Assembly: GCF_016808095.1 (NCBI RefSeq)
Contig: NC_068971.1
Coordinates: forward strand, 20,882,501-20,946,500
Source: Vigna angularis
Taxonomy: Eukaryota; Streptophyta; Magnoliopsida; Fabales; Fabaceae
Length of the DNA: 64,000 nt
Reading direction: 5' to 3'
Under the pieces are notes generated by a model, which did not search any database, had not been told where the DNA came from, and worked only from the letters and a program-made list of their open reading frames with translations. Of this stretch, positions 23,633 through 36,199 are shown in pieces. Positions within the stretch are counted from its first letter, which is position 1. The number at the start of each line of letters is the position of its first letter. The translations under genes were made by a program, and so were the position numbers.

Positions 23633-26081
23633 TGTCACGTCCATTAAATTAAATTCACTGCTGAATCACCACTCTGCTTCCATTAACGCCCGGAACACGT
23701 GTTCAGTGCCATTAACGACACGCACGTACTCTTGCATGCGACGGCCAGATGTCATTTTTGGAACGTTCCAAAACGTTAATGGAAGACGGGTGGCAGTCAA
23801 AGAATGGACGCACGTCCTGCCTGGGAAGAGAAACTTAATTTCTGGAAAACTCTCCCCCTTTCTCTACACGATTCATCTTCTCCCCCAGGATTTCTGAATC
23901 TCAAATTCTCCACCTTCTCTCTAGAACTCTTCTCCTTCTCTCTTCCACAACTCACCATTCTCTGTTCCGTTCACGTTTCAGCACCGTGAGAACGATCCCT
24001 GCAACGTGAGCTTCATCTGGAACCGATCGGTTTTGGATTCTGAAACGGGTAAGTTCCAGACTCTTCATTGTTCTTCCTTAGCTACATGCAAGCCTCGTTC
24101 TGAATTTGCATGCACTTTCCCTGAACCGATATTAGTTTTCTGTATTTTAGCTTAAGGAGTTTTTGGGGCTGAACGTTAAGTGTAGAAGAGTGTACTGGAA
24201 TCTGGTTTTCCTTCCGTAGAACGAACGCACAATCCGGGTAAGGGAAGCTTATTGTGATTTAATGTATACTGTGTGTTGTATGCATGTTTGATATGGATTG
24301 TATGTATGCGGATGTATTAGTTATGAACGATCGCTGTTACAATGAATGAATATGGTATGCATTGGTTCATTCGTATGCTGATGGTTGCTTGGTGTGAATG
24401 ATTGATGAGGATTTTATAAAGTATGTAATTCGATATTTTGATATGAGGTATAAAGTATGAACTGATGTATGATAATATGAATTCTGTAATGTATGAGATT
24501 TATGGCGGAGATAAATTATAAGATTTGAATCATATGAAAAATGAACATTCATTAGCGAAACGGTCATTGACCGTTCGGTATTCATAGTAAATTCATTGAG
24601 GTAGTCGAACCCTTTCATTTGGAAAGGATTTCTTTGTTAGGACGAACGCCCTCTTTTATTTAGCTTTACGTTTGAGCGTTCGGCCAAACGTGAACATCAG
24701 GAGTGTTTGTGAGAATTTGAAAAGCCTGAAATTATACCTTTGATCTCTTGATCAAATTATTAGAACATAAACTTGAAGTATCTCATCTTATATAAATCCA
24801 AATTTTCTATGATTTTGAATCAGTGGATAACCTCGACCAAAAAGCGTACGTTCTAAGTGGCGCTCGGTCTCAGACCGAACGCTCGTCCAAAAAGTGTAAA
24901 TAATAAGTAGCGCTCGGTCTTACACCGAACGCTCGTTCTTTCCGTAATTCTCAAACGAGCGGTAATAGCGTTCGTCCTGAATCGAAACAGCGTCCGTCCT
25001 GAATCGAAACAGCGTCCGTCCTGAATCGAAACAGCGTCCGTCCTGAATTGAAATAGCGTTCGTCCTGATTTAAATAGCGTTCGTCCAATCGATCTATTGA
25101 CGTTCGTTCTCTATTACAAAGAGGACTGGACGTTCATCTTTTTATGGAAGTGGAACTAAGAATGAAAGTGTGAATAAGAATGAAAGAGTAAGATGTGCGA
25201 ATGGTGTAAGAGAGGAAATTATGATTATTAAATTTGAACGAGCGTTCCAGGGAGGAACGACTCTTGGTTGGAAATTGAGATTGTAAAGTATGAATGTGGC
25301 AAGCTTAGCTGGCGGGTCATCCTGATATTCCGTGAGTGCTCGTTCTCAAGTAGAGAGGAGTATGTCATGCGTGGGAATGGCAGGAGGTCTTAGTCCATAA
25401 CTGTAACTTGGACAGAACGGACTTACCTCAGGTGGTTGCTGACGAGTATTACAGCTATCCCACCTGGGTGCACGGACGTCGTAGCTACACAGAATTCATA
25501 CAGTCCGGACAGTCGGTCTAGTATCAGGATTTTAATTGAGTTATGGATGAATTGAATGTATGTATTATGATTCACTTGATATATGTGATATGTATGAAAT
25601 GTATGTTTTGGCTTGAATTAAATTCAATAAGCTTACCCTGTGTTATTTCCTTGTGTTGTCGTTCGTCCATGAACTTTCGTTTTGTCTATGCAATGATCAT
25701 CCATGTGGATGTGAGCAGACGGAGAGGCGTTACTTGAAGAAACACTGGAAGAAGAAAATTTGGAGGACACCAACCTCGTAGAGGTAGAAGTGAAGGCCGA
25801 ACCGTGAGGGCGTTCGGTTTTTAGATATAGTAGTTAGAATAGCGAGCGGCTGTGAGCGAGCGCTCTTTTTAATTGCGTAATATTAGGACGTTCGGTAGTA
25901 GTTTTTGTAAACCGTTCGTCCTCTTTTATTTTGTGAACGCTCGTTGAATTATGTACATTAACGGCCGTTCGGCCACTTTCGTCTTTGTCGTTCCCTTTGC
26001 TTTAAAACTGTTTTGAATTATTAATATATGTGATTATTCTAAGTATATAGTTGATGACTGTATAAATTTTGGGATGTTACA
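23633..26081 (+). repeat. 5' LTR of the gypsy element
   Basis: 2449 bp, starting TGTCACGTCCATTAAATTAA and ending TTGGGATGTTACA. It contains a short 22-bp minisatellite and numerous GTTCGTC/GAACGCTCG motifs. No coding frame is supported within it. Confidence 0.97.
24967..25087. repeat. 22-bp minisatellite in the LTR
   Basis: About six units of type AGCGTCCGTCCTGAATCGAA with small variations. The same array is at 32177-32297 in the 3' LTR. Confidence 0.9.
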
Positions 26082-26085
26082 TTAT

Positions 26086-26097
26086 TGGTATCAGAGC
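26086..26097 (+). other. Primer binding site, initiator-Met tRNA
   Basis: TGGTATCAGAGC lies 4 bases after the 5' LTR end. It is complementary to the 3' end of plant initiator methionine tRNA. Confidence 0.93.
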
Positions 26098-26233
26098 AGT
26101 TTTGTTCTCTTAAAGGACACTGTAGGTTAGGATTGCACTGCGTTTCAGCTGTATGCTTATTGTGTGTTTAATGAGTTATTATTTTTAACTCTTGAGCATA
26201 ACTAACGTACGTTTTCTCTGGTCCAGAGAATAC

Positions 26234-28060
26234 ATGGCGCCTAGACTTCCTCCTCCTCCTCAGCCTAACGAGCCCGATACGTCCAACAGCGCAAGATTGA
26301 TGGAGGCTGTGATTGATAGACTGCAGCAGCAAAATACCACTTTAATGGAGCAGAATGCCACGCTGATGCAACAGAATCAGAACGCCATGCAGAGCTTGGA
26401 GGCCGCTCGTGCCAGCTCTGAGACTACACTGCGGCAACTGATGGAAATTCTTGCTGCAACCAGGGGCACGCCGGGGGCGTCCTCTTCTAATGCTGCACCA
26501 CATGTTGAGTGGAGTTTGGAAAGCTTTCTTCAACACCGTCCAGCCAAGTTTAGTGGGACGTGTCTTCCTGATGAGGCAGACCAATGGCTGCGTGACATGG
26601 AGAGAATTTACAACGCTAAGATGTACCCAGATGAGAACCGTTTAGCCTTCACAGAATACCTTCTAACGGGAGAAGCGAGCCACTGGTGGGCGAGCGTGAG
26701 GGCCATATTAACGGACGCTCACAGTCCTATTACTTGGGAAGTTTTCAGGAGCAAATTCTATGAAGAATATTTTCCAGATAGCGTCCGTTTCGCCAAAGAG
26801 GTGGAATTTCTACAGTTGACACAAGGAGGGATGACTGTTTCTGAGTATACGAACAAGTTTAAGCACTTAGTTCGTTTTAATACCATGGCAACCAGTGCGG
26901 AATGGCAGTGTAGGAAATTTGAGAATGGTTTGAGGAGCGATCTAAAGGTGTTAATCTCCAGCCTGTGTATCCGTTCATTTCCGGCAATGGTTGAGCGAGC
27001 AAAGGTATTGGAGAAGAACATGGCTGAAGCTGAGCAGCATAAGAAGCAACAGACTTCCAGGGGGCCGATATTAACAAGACCAAATCTGACTCGGAATAGT
27101 ACTCCATACGCGTGTCCAGGACAGTCAAGTGGATCGCAAGCAGTGGTAGTGGCTGGACAGACCGGACAATCAGGGGCAGTAAGGTGTTTTCAATGTGGAG
27201 GACCTCATTTCAAGTCAGCTTGTCCTCAACTGGCAGGAGTAAAATATTGCACTCGTTGTAGAAGACATGGCCACCTAGAGAACGAATGTAATATGGGGGG
27301 ACGTACATTGATGAGACCGCCGAACGCTGGAAGGAATCAGCAAGGGAGAGGTGGACGAGCCCAAGCTGTTGGGCGTGTGTATGCGATCACTGGAGCGGAA
27401 GCTGCGAGCTCAGGTACGCTCATCACCAGTACCTGCTTAATTCATGGAAAGCAATGTTGTGTGCTGTTTGACTCGGGGGCGACACACTCCTTCATCTCGA
27501 AGGCGTGCGTTGATAAGATGGGGATAGTTGAGAGTGACATGCAGTTTGACTTGGTGGTGTCAACCCCAGCAGCTGGAGAGATTAGGACATCTACTGTGTG
27601 CGCTAGATGTCCTATTGAGGTAGAAGGGCGTAGGTACAAGGTGAACCTCATATGTTTGCCTCTCAAAGATTTAGAAGTAATTTTGGGAATGGATTGGTTG
27701 AATACCAATCGCATTCTCATAGATTGTGGAGCTAAGGAGTTAATTTTTCCTGAGGAATATGAAGAAGAGTTGGGTGTGACGCTCAGTCAAATTAAGGAAG
27801 ATATAATGGAAGGCGCTAGTTGTTTCTTGATCATGACGCATGAAGACAGAGAGGTTACGGATAAGAGTTTTGAACGTTCGTCCAACAAGTACACTGAAGG
27901 ACGAACGGTTGTGGACGAATTCCCGGACGTCTTCCCGGATGAGGTGCCTGGATTGCCTCCCGTTCGTGAAGTTGAGTTTACCATTGATTTGGTAACGACC
28001 GCGGCTCCCATATCCGTTCAACCATATAGAATGGCACCCGCTGAATTAGTTGAGCTTTAA
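26234..28060 (+). CDS. Gypsy gag and aspartic protease
   Basis: This frame has been open since 26192, but the start MAPRLPPPPQPNEPD at 26234 fits chromoviral Gag better. The Gag core holds YLLTGEASHWWASVRAIL and the F-x-x-x-F-Y-E-x-Y-F-P stretch of the retrotransposon gag family. Two zinc knuckles follow: CFQCGGPHFKSAC and CTRCRRHGHLENEC. The protease carries the active-site DSG (CVLFDSGATHSF) and the ILGMDWL motif. The frame ends in a TAA at 28058-28060, within the usual protease-RT linker (before KQIEELMDK), and the downstream frame is the same. The ancestral polyprotein was therefore most likely continuous and broken by one nonsense change, probably AAA to TAA. Gag forms the virus-like particle; the protease matures the polyprotein. 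Confidence 0.93.
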   Translation: MAPRLPPPPQPNEPDTSNSARLMEAVIDRLQQQNTTLMEQNATLMQQNQNAMQSLEAARASSETTLRQLMEILAATRGTPGASSSNAAPHVEWSLESFLQHRPAKFSGTCLPDEADQWLRDMERIYNAKMYPDENRLAFTEYLLTGEASHWWASVRAILTDAHSPITWEVFRSKFYEEYFPDSVRFAKEVEFLQLTQGGMTVSEYTNKFKHLVRFNTMATSAEWQCRKFENGLRSDLKVLISSLCIRSFPAMVERAKVLEKNMAEAEQHKKQQTSRGPILTRPNLTRNSTPYACPGQSSGSQAVVVAGQTGQSGAVRCFQCGGPHFKSACPQLAGVKYCTRCRRHGHLENECNMGGRTLMRPPNAGRNQQGRGGRAQAVGRVYAITGAEAASSGTLITSTCLIHGKQCCVLFDSGATHSFISKACVDKMGIVESDMQFDLVVSTPAAGEIRTSTVCARCPIEVEGRRYKVNLICLPLKDLEVILGMDWLNTNRILIDCGAKELIFPEEYEEELGVTLSQIKEDIMEGASCFLIMTHEDREVTDKSFERSSNKYTEGRTVVDEFPDVFPDEVPGLPPVREVEFTIDLVTTAAPISVQPYRMAPAELVEL

Positions 28061-30832
28061 AAGCAGATTGAAGAACTGATGGACAAGAGGTTCATCCGTC
28101 CAAGCGTGTCACCTTGGGGAGCGCCTATGTTATTGGTAAAGAAGAAGGATGGCAGCTCTCGGCTATGCATTGACTATCGTCAATTGAATAAGCTGACCAT
28201 CAAGAACAGATACCCACTGCCTCGCATTGACGATCTCCTGGATCAATTGCATGGAGCGAGCGTCTTCTCCAAGATAGATTTGAGATCGGGCTACCACCAA
28301 ATTCCTGTTAAGGAAGGAGATATTCAGAAGACGGCCTTTAGATCTCGATATGGACATTATGAGTACGTAGTCATGCCGTTCGGTGTGACGAACGCTCCAG
28401 CAGTCTTCATGGACTACATGAATAGGATCTTCAGGCCGTACTTGGACAGATTTGTGGTGGTGTTCATTGACGATATTCTCATCTACTCCAAGAGTTGTGA
28501 AGAGCATGAAGAGCACTTGAGATTAGTACTTGGAGTGTTGAGAGAAAATGAGTTGTACGCTAAGTTTACCAAGTGCGAATTCTGGATGAAGGAAGTGCAA
28601 TTCTTTGGTCACGTCGTATCTGCTGATGGAATTTCAGTCGATCCAGCCAAAGTACGAGCGGTCTTGGAATGGGAAAGTCCACGCTCGGTCACTGAAGTTA
28701 GGAGCTTTGTGGGACTCGCGGGCTACTATAGGCGTTTCATAGAAGGATTCTCTAAGATAGTAGCACCGTTAACGCAACTGACCAGGAAGGATCACCCGTT
28801 CGCTTGGACCGATCGGTGTGAATCTAGTTTTCAAGAGCTGAAGCGGAAGTTGACGAGCGCTCCAGTTTTGGTAATTCCGGACACTGCCAAACCTTTCAAA
28901 GTTTACTGTGACGCATCACACCAAGGTTTGGGGTGCGTTCTTATGCAAGAGAAACGAGCAGTGGCGTACGCCTCTCGGCAATTGAAGATACATGAGAGGA
29001 ATTATCCAACGCACGACCTAGAGCTGGCAGCGGTCGTCTTTGCCCTGAAGATTTGGAGGCACTACTTGTATGGATCCGTTTTCCAAGTCTTTAGTGATCA
29101 TAAGAGCCTCAAGTACCTCTTTGATCAAAAGGAGTTGAATATGAGGCAGCGGAGGTGGCTTGAATTCCTAAAGGATTATGATTTCGAGTTGCTTTATCAC
29201 CCTGGTAAAGCGAACGTTGTGGCGGATGCTCTAAGCAGGAAGGCAGTTCATGTCTCGGTAATGATGGTTAAAGAGCTAAGTTTGGTGGAGAGTTTCCGAG
29301 ACCTAAGGTTACAGTTCGAATTAGGAGCGAATGTTATTAAATGCTGTAACCTTAGAATTTCTAGCAACGTGTTTGACCGTATCAAGACGAAACAACGAGA
29401 GGATGAAGATTTGGTGAAGATTTTAAGCGCGCTCGGTACGGATCAGGCCAAACATTTCAACACTGGAACGGACGGCATGTTACGTTACATGGGTCGGACG
29501 TGCGTTCCTAATGATGGCGACCTGAAGAGGATTATCTTGGAGGAAGGACACCATAGTCGTCTTAGCATACACCCTGGTATGACTAAGATGTATCAAGATC
29601 TTCGACGTTCGTTCTGGTGGCCTGGATTGAAGAGTGATGTCGCTCGTTTTGTGGCTTCATGCTTGACTTGTCAACGTGCAAAGGCTGAACACCAAAGACC
29701 TGGCGGATTACTTCAGCAGCTGGAAATTCCAGAATGGAAGTGGGACAGCATTTCAATGGACTTCATGACTCATTTGCCTCGCACGGTCAAGAATCACGAT
29801 TCCATTTGGGTGATAGTGGATCGTCTTACAAAGAGTGCCCACTTCCTAGCTGTCAACTTGAAGATGTCCATGACCAACTTGGCCAAGCTCTACATTAAAG
29901 AGATCGTTCGTCTGCATGGAGTGCCGTCCAGCATCATCTCTGACCGAGACACAAGATTCACCTCTCGGTTTTGGCAGTCGTTGCAAAGCGAACTGGGCAG
30001 CAAACTCCAAATGAGTTCAGCGTACCATCCTCAGACGGACGGTCAATCCGAGAGAACAATCCAAACGCTCGAGGATTTATTACGGACGTGCGTACTCGAT
30101 CACATGGGCGTTTGGGATGAAGTATTGCCGTTAGTGGAGTTCACCTACAACAACAGCTTCCAGTCCAGCATTGGAATGGCTCCCTTCGAAGCTCTTTACG
30201 GACGTAAATGCCGCACACCACTTTGCTGGTTTCAAGAAGGAGAAAGCATATTGACTGGACCAGAACTCGTTCAACAAACGACTGAAAAGGTGAAATTAAT
30301 ACAAGAGAGATTGAAGACGTCCAGAAGCAGGCAGAAGTCATATGCCGATAAGAGAAGACGACCCTTGGAGTTCAAAGCTGGCGATCACGTTTTTCTAAGG
30401 ATTAATCCAACTACTGGAGTAGGCAGAACGTTACGATCAAAGAAATTATCTCCCAAGTTCGTGGGGCCGTACCAGATCACAAGGAAGATTGGACCAGTTG
30501 CAGGCGAAATGGCTTTGCCTCCACAATTGTCCAACCTTCATCCGGTGTTTCACGTTTCTCAACTCCGGAAATACATATCGGATCCCTCACACATATTGGA
30601 GCTAGAGGACGTTCGTTTTCGACAAGACCGAACGCTGGAGATGAAGCCGGTTCGCATTGAAGACGTTCGTACTAAGTTATACAAAAGGAAGGACGTTCGA
30701 CTGGTGAAAGTAGTGTGGGACGACAAGACTGGCGACTCTACGTGGGAAGTTGAGGATGCCATGAGAGACTTATACCCTCATCTATTTCCTGGTAAGTCTT
30801 CAATTTTCGAGGACGAAAATTTTTGTAGTTAG
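28061..30832 (+). CDS. Gypsy pol: reverse transcriptase, RNase H, integrase, chromodomain-like tail
   Basis: It is in frame with gag-pro after the TAA; the first ATG is at 28079, and residues are counted from it. RT has [27 protein letters not shown] and the active-site FIDD (129-132). RNase H spans about 272-388 with D278, E315, D340 and D383. The integrase zinc motif uses H492, H498, C528 and C531. The catalytic triad is D561, D622 and E658 with the expected 35-residue D-E spacing. The GPY/F-like segment ([16 protein letters not shown]) follows. The C-terminus [20 protein letters not shown] resembles chromovirus chromodomains, which guide integration to chromatin. There is no other stop. 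Without readthrough it lacks Gag fusion, so the copy is probably defective or depends on other copies. Confidence 0.95.
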   Translation, partial: KQIEELMDKRFIRPSVSPWGAPMLLVKKKDGSSRLCIDYRQLNKLTIKNRYPLPRIDDLLDQLHGASVFSKIDLRSGYHQIPVKEGDIQKTAFRSRYGHYEYVVMPFGVTNAPAVFMDYMNRIFRPYLDRFVVVFIDDILIYSKSCEEHEEHLRLVLGVLRENELYAKFTKCEFWMKEVQFFGHVVSADGISVDPAKVRAVLEWESPRSVTEVRSFVGLAGYYRRFIEGFSKIVAPLTQLTRKDHPFAWTDRCESSFQELKRKLTSAPVLVIPDTAKPFKVYCDASHQGLGCVLMQEKRAVAYASRQLKIHERNYPTHDLELAAVVFALKIWRHYLYGSVFQVFSDHKSLKYLFDQKELNMRQRRWLEFLKDYDFELLYHPGKANVVADALSRKAVHVSVMMVKELSLVESFRDLRLQFELGANVIKCCNLRISSNVFDRIKTKQREDEDLVKILSALGTDQAKHFNTGTDGMLRYMGRTCVPNDGDLKRIILEEGHHSRLSIHPGMTKMYQDLRRSFWWPGLKSDVARFVASCLTCQRAKAEHQRPGGLLQQLEIPEWKWDSISMDFMTHLPRTVKNHDSIWVIVDRLTKSAHFLAVNLKMSMTNLAKLYIKEIVRLHGVPSSIISDRDTRFTSRFWQSLQSELGSKLQMSSAYHPQTDGQSERTIQTLEDLLRTCVLDHMGVWDEVLPLVEFTYNNSFQSSIGMAPFEALYGRKCRTPLCWFQEGESILTGPELVQQTTEKVKLIQERLKTSRSRQKSYADKRRRPLEFKAGDHVFLRINPTTGVGRTLRSKKLSPKFVGPYQITRKIGPVAGEMALPPQLSNLHPVFHVSQLRKYISDPSHILELEDVRFRQDRTLEMKPVRIEDVRTKLYKRKDVRLVKVVWDDKTGDSTWEVEDAMRDLYPHLFPGKSSIFEDENFCS

Positions 30833-30838
30833 GGGGAT
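30831..30838 (+). other. Polypurine tract
   Basis: AGGGGGAT lies immediately before the 3' LTR, the expected primer site for plus-strand DNA. Confidence 0.85.
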
Positions 30839-33291
30839 TGTCACGTCCATTAAATTCACTGCTGAATCACCACTTTGCTTCCATTAACGCCTGGGACACG
30901 TGTTCAGTGCCATTAACGACACGCACGTACTCTTGCATGCGACGGCCAGATGTCATTTTTGGAACGTTCCAAAACGTTAATGGAAGACGGGTGGCAGTCA
31001 AAGAATGGACGCACGTCCTGCCTGGGAAGAGAAACTTAATTTCTGGAAAACTCTCCCCCTTTCTCTACACGATTCATCTTCTCCCCCAGGATTTCTGAAT
31101 CTCAAATTCTCCACCTTCTCTCTAGAACTCTTCTCCTTCTCTCTTCCACAACTCACCATTCTCTGCTCCGTTCACGTTTCAGCACCGTGAGAACGATCCC
31201 TGCAACGTGAGCTTCATCTGGAACCGATCGGTTTTGGATTCTGAAACGGGTAAGTTCCATACTCTTCATTGTTCTTCCTTAGCTACATGCAAGCCTCGTT
31301 CTGAATTTGCATGCACTTTCCCTGAACCGATATTAGTTTTCTGTATTTTAGCTTAAGGAGTTTTTGGGGCTGAACGTTAAGTGTAGAAGAGTGTACTGGA
31401 ATCTGGTTTTCCTTCCGTAGAACGAACGCACAATCCGGGTAAGGGAAGCTTATTGTGATTTAATGTATAATGTGTGTTGTATGCATGTTTGATATGGATT
31501 GTATGCATGAGATGTATGCGGATGTATTAGTTATGAACGATCGCTGTTACAATGAATGAATATGGTATGCATTGGTTCATTCGTATGCTGATGGTTGCTT
31601 GGTGTGAATGATTGATGAGGATTTTATAAAGTATGTAATTCGATATTTTGATATGAGGTATAAAGTATGAACTGATGTATGATAATATGAATTCTGTAAT
31701 GTATGAGATTTATGGCGGAGATAAATTATAAGATTTGAATCATATGAAAAATGAACATTCATTAGCGAAACGGTCATTGACCGTTCGGTATTCATAGTAA
31801 ATTCATTGAGGTAGTCGAACCCTTTCATTTGGAAAGGATTTCCTTGTTAGGACGAACGCCCTCTTTTATTTAGCTTTACGTTTGAGCGTTCGGCCAAACG
31901 TGAACATCAGGAGTGTTTGTGAGAATTTGAAAAGCCTGAAATTATACCTTTGAACTCTTGATCAAATTATTAGAACATAAACTTGAAGTATCTCATCTTA
32001 TATAAATCCAAATTTTCTATGATTTTGAATCAGTGGATAACCTCGACCAAAAAGCGTACGTTCTAAGTGGCGCTCGGTCTCAGACCGAACGCTCGTCCAA
32101 AAAGTGTAAATAATAAGTAGCGCTCGGTCTTACACCGAACGCTCGTTCTTTCCGTAATTCTCAAACGAGCGGTAATAGCGTTCGTCCTGATTCGAAACAG
32201 CGTCCGTCCTGAATCTAAACAGCGTCCGTCCTGAATCGAAACAGCGTCCGTCCTGAATTGAAATAGCGTCCGTCCTGATTTAAATAGCGTTCGTCCAATC
32301 GATCTATTGACGTTTGTTCTCTATTACAAAGAGGACTGGACGTTCGTCTTTTTATGGAAGTGGAACTAAGAATGAAAGTGTGAATAAGAATGAAAGAGTA
32401 AGATGTGCGAATGGTGTAAGAGAGGAAATTATGATTATTAAATTTGAACGAGCGTTCCAGGGAGGAACGACTCTTGGTTGGAAATTGAGATTGTAAAGTA
32501 TGAATGTGGCAAGCTTAGCTGGCGGGTCATCCTGATATTCCGTGAGTGCTCGTTCTCAAGTAGAGAGGAGTATGTCATGCGTGGGAATGGCAGGAGGTCT
32601 TAGTCCATAACTGTAACTTGGACAGAACGGACTTACCTCAGGTGGTTGCTGACGAGTATTACAGCTATCCCACCTGGGTGCACGGACGTCGTAGCTACAC
32701 AGAATTCATACAGTCCGGACAGTCGGTCTAGTATCAGGATTTTAATTGAGTTATGGATGAATTGAATGTATGTATTATGATTCACTTGATATATGTGATA
32801 TGTATGAAATGTATGTTTTGGCTTGAATTAAATTCAATAAGCTTACCCTGTGTTATTTCCTTGTGTTGTCGTTCGTCCATGAACTTTCGTTTTGTCTATG
32901 CAATGATCATCCATGTGGATGTGAGCAGACGGAGAGGCGTTACTTGAAGAAACACTGGAAGAAGAAAATTTGGAGGACGCCAACCTCGTAGAGGTAGAAG
33001 TGAAGGCCGAACCGTGAGGGCGTTCGGTTTTTAGATATAGTAGTTAGAATAGCGAGCGGCTGTGAGCGAGCGCTCTTTTTAATTGCGTAATATTAGGACG
33101 TTCGGTAGTAGTTTTTGTAAACCGTTCGTCCTCTTTTATTTTGTGAACGCTCGTTGAATTATGTACATTAACGGCCGTTCGGCCACTTTCGTCTTTGTCG
33201 TTCCCTTTGCTTTAAAACTGTTTTGAATTATTAATATATGTGATTATTCTAAGTATATAGTTGATGACTGTATAAATTTTGGGATGTTACA
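30839..33291 (+). repeat. 3' LTR of the gypsy element
   Basis: 2453 bp, nearly identical to the 5' LTR. It lacks a 5-bp AAATT-type unit near its start and has an extra 9 bp near 31506. Confidence 0.97.
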
Positions 33292-33296
33292 TAAAA

Positions 33297-33719
33297 CATA
33301 AAAATATATAAAAGTATCTGTGCATAAATTAAAACAAATTTACAAATATTTTGTTCAGACGATTATTTTTAGACGAAGCGCAAAGTAGATATGCATAATA
33401 ATCTAAACCTGATTTGTCACTATCTCTATCCACACTAAACGATCTGCATTAAATTTTCTTTTATATTATTTTAATTTTAATTTTTTACATTAATGTTTTT
33501 ATGCTAAATATAATTAAATATATTCCCTTATCATTTTTTTAATATAAAAAATCTATATTTTTTTCACCATGCAATTTTAACAATAACATATTTAATAGCA
33601 TATATCTACATTTTTTTCTCACGATTTATCTTATATTTTTAGTTTACTTCTAACAGCACACATTTAATTACATTAATTTTTGATCACTGGTAACACATGC
33701 AAGTCACATTTTAACAGCA
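33297..33719. other. AT-rich spacer
   Basis: No gene seen. The sequence ACACATGCAAGTCACATTT occurs at about 33693 and again at about 33785, so the region borders or overlaps the next LTR, whose left end was not found. Confidence 0.4.
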
Positions 33720-36199
33720 CAACATTAACGTTTAGAACGAGTAAGTCTCAATCTTTGGGTTTTTGTAGGATTTTGAAACTGTTAACACATGCAAGTCACA
33801 TTTCTGGTTGCATGTGTTCATCAGCTTCTTCTTTTGATTTTTGATCACTTTTCTAGTATTTTGGGTTGGTCCGTTACCGAAAAATCAGTGAATTGTAGGT
33901 TCTTAAGAATTCTGGTGTTAGGAGCAAATTTCTGAAATGGTAGAGCTGTTCGGTCCGGTTAAGAGGTAAGGGAAGCTAGATAATTTAATTACTTGGTTTT
34001 GATGTATGGATATGTTGTTTGATAATTATGCATGTGTATGAAATTGATTTGGATAAAGCTGTATGAGTGTAAAAATTGGATGAATTGGGTGTTCAGTGTT
34101 GTTGGTGTGGAATATTGATGTTGTGTTTATGATGATTGTGTATTTGTATGATTATGGAACAATGGTCAAGTGAAATTGGTAAGGTTGGTGTCGATCTTAA
34201 TTATGTAGTTATTCTACAAAATTATGTAGTTGTTGAAGGTCTTTAATTGACCGTTTGGCTTTTATCTGGTGCTTGGTCTTAATTGAGTTCTGGTATTGTG
34301 GATTTTCAGATAATGACCGTTCGGTTTAGTGTTGATTTTAAATTATGTAGCATTCGATCTAGACATAACTTTTGTTGTAAACAGCGTTCAGTCCGTCATA
34401 GGTTATAACTGTTATTGACCGTTCGGTCTTGAACTGTCTTGGTAGTGCTCGGCCAGATGCCAGCACTCGGTCTCAGTAATGCTCGGTGATGTACTAAGCA
34501 CTCGGTGTCATCATATTACCAAATTATGTAATTGAAATTGTAACTAAGAGGATTCAGACTAAGCTTGTAGTGTTCGGTCTAGGCTCTTAGATTTTGGTTA
34601 TGAGCTTCAGTATTTGTTTATGTCTAATTATAGATGTTCAATAGTATTCAGTCAAATCTTTTGGATTTTGTCTAGTAAATAATATCCCGTTCGGTCATGT
34701 TCACCATAGAAAAATAATATCTCGTTCGGCCATATTCACCATAGGAAAATAATATCCCGTTCGACCATGTTCATCATAGGGAAATAATATCCCGTTCGGT
34801 CATGTTCACCATAGGGAAATAATGTCCCATTTGGCCATGTTCACAATAGGGAAATAATATCCCATTTGGCCATGTTCACAATAGGGAAATAATATCCCAT
34901 TCAGTCATGTTCACCATAGGGAAATAATATCCCGTTCGGCCATGTTTACCATAGGGAAATAATATCCCGTTCGATCATGTTCACCATAGAGAAATAATAT
35001 CCCGATCGGTCATGTTCACCATAGGGAAACCATATCCCGTACGGTCATGTTCGCAGATAGGAGGTGTTCTACCGTTAGGTTTTGTTCATAATAAGTGTTG
35101 GTATTTTCCACGTCAGTTATGCTCAATGTTGATGTTGTTTTAATGTGCGGTTTGAAGTTATTTAAAGGTGTTATGGATGAGGAAATATTTTTGTTAATGA
35201 GGTATGGTATTTAAAATGTGATATGAATGGAATAGTATGAATATGAAGAAGTATGATGTGATTTGTATTATATGGATATGAACAAGTGTTCCAAGGAGGA
35301 ATATCTCAGAAATGGTTATGGAATTGTAAAGTATGAATATGGTCAGACTAAGCTATCGTTCATCCTGACATTCTAATGGTCATCGAGTCTCAAGTAGAGA
35401 ATGGTGGCGCATGTGGTGAGAATAGTAGGAGGCCTGGTTGTGTATAGCTTGGGGTTCCAGCTATCGGACTAAACTCATGTGTAGACTTGGGTTTCCAGCT
35501 ACAGTGAGGGATGAAGGGCTAACCTCGTGTGGTGGCTTGGGTTTCCAACTATGGTAATTCTGATGATTTTCCAGATTACCTTTCCACGAGTGTAAGAACG
35601 TCGTAGCTACATAATTCACACAGTTCGGACAGTCAGAGTAAAGTGAACAGTCATTGCATGCATTGTTGTATGGTTATGGTTGACAATGTATGATTGGTTG
35701 TTGCATAATGGATTTATTGATTTATATCCTATTTATGTGAGTTATCTGTTTGCATAGTTAATTAAATTACACTAGCTTACCCTTATTTTCCTGTCTTGTC
35801 ATGTCGTCCATTCGGTCATCCTTGTCCTTACAATGATCACTCTTTGGGTGTGAGCAGAGTGTGCAAAAGATATTCTGGAGTAGGCGCTGGTAGGAGAGTA
35901 GAGATTCCGCTAAGAGTAAGATCGTTCGATCTTGTGCTTGTTTTTATTTTTTTAGTATAAGACCGTTCGATGTAATATATCGTTGTAGGACCGTTCGATT
36001 GATAATCCTCTTATTTGACCGATCGATCTATTTTTATTATTCGTATCAGTGTAGATTTATATAAAGTTTTTAATTTATAGTTATTTTAGGATAACTATAA
36101 GTAAAACTTTATTTCCTATAACTATTATATTTTATTATAAATATAAGTACTCTTCAATATAGTTTGCAGCTATATTTTTGAAATTTTTGGAATGTTACA
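33720..36199 (+). mobile_element. Second gypsy-type LTR (probable solo LTR, left end uncertain)
   Basis: It is collinear but diverged from the intact LTR: GGTAAGGGAAGCT near 33966, GACCGTTCGGT motifs, the TCATCCTGACATTC...TCTCAAGTAGAGA block near 35360, GTAAGAACGTCGTAGCTACA near 35590, CAATGATCACTCTTTGGGTG near 35830, and the end GGAATGTTACA at 36199. No internal gag-pol region follows: the next bases show no PBS. The TSD was not found because the left boundary is unclear. It contains a 36-bp minisatellite. Confidence 0.65.
34672..35065. repeat. ~36-bp minisatellite, about 11 units
   Basis: The unit core is ATAATATCCCGTTCGG followed by (T/C)CATGTTCACCATAGGGAA. Variants CCATTTGGCC and CCGATCGGTC appear in the middle and at the end. 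The units are contiguous with no unique spacers. Confidence 0.93.

Larger units (their letters stand above)
23633..33291 (+). mobile_element. Full-length Ty3/gypsy chromovirus (Tekay/Del-like)
   Basis: A complete 9659-bp LTR retrotransposon flanked by a perfect 5-bp target duplication TAAAA (23628-23632 and 33292-33296). The LTRs are 2449 and 2453 bp, begin TGTCACGTCC and end GGGATGTTACA. They differ by about 14 substitutions and two small indels by eye (about 0.6 percent), so the insertion is recent. A primer binding site TGGTATCAGAGC (initiator-Met tRNA) lies at 26086-26097 and a polypurine tract AGGGGGAT at 30831-30838. Domain order is gag, protease, RT, RNase H, integrase, then a chromodomain-like tail, which is gypsy order. 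The Tekay/Del assignment rests on long LTRs, the CIDYRQLNK and FIDDILIYS motifs and the C-terminal tail, and is an inference. Confidence 0.97.

Noticed and set aside
24367..24618. 83-codon minus-strand frame, repeated at 31577-31828
   Set aside because: It lies in both gypsy LTRs and is duplicated only because the LTRs are; no similarity to a known protein.
28058..28060. Programmed readthrough between gag-pro and pol
   Set aside because: TAA followed by AAG CAG is not a known readthrough context; a single nonsense mutation is simpler. Kept only as a check.
33415..33420. TGTCAC as the left end of the 33.7-36.2 kb LTR
   Set aside because: The five bases before it (TGATT) do not match those after 36199 (TAGTC), and the similarity to other LTRs starts later.
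34672..35065. CRISPR-like direct repeats
   Set aside because: Units are contiguous without unique spacers, and the DNA is plant nuclear; it is a minisatellite.
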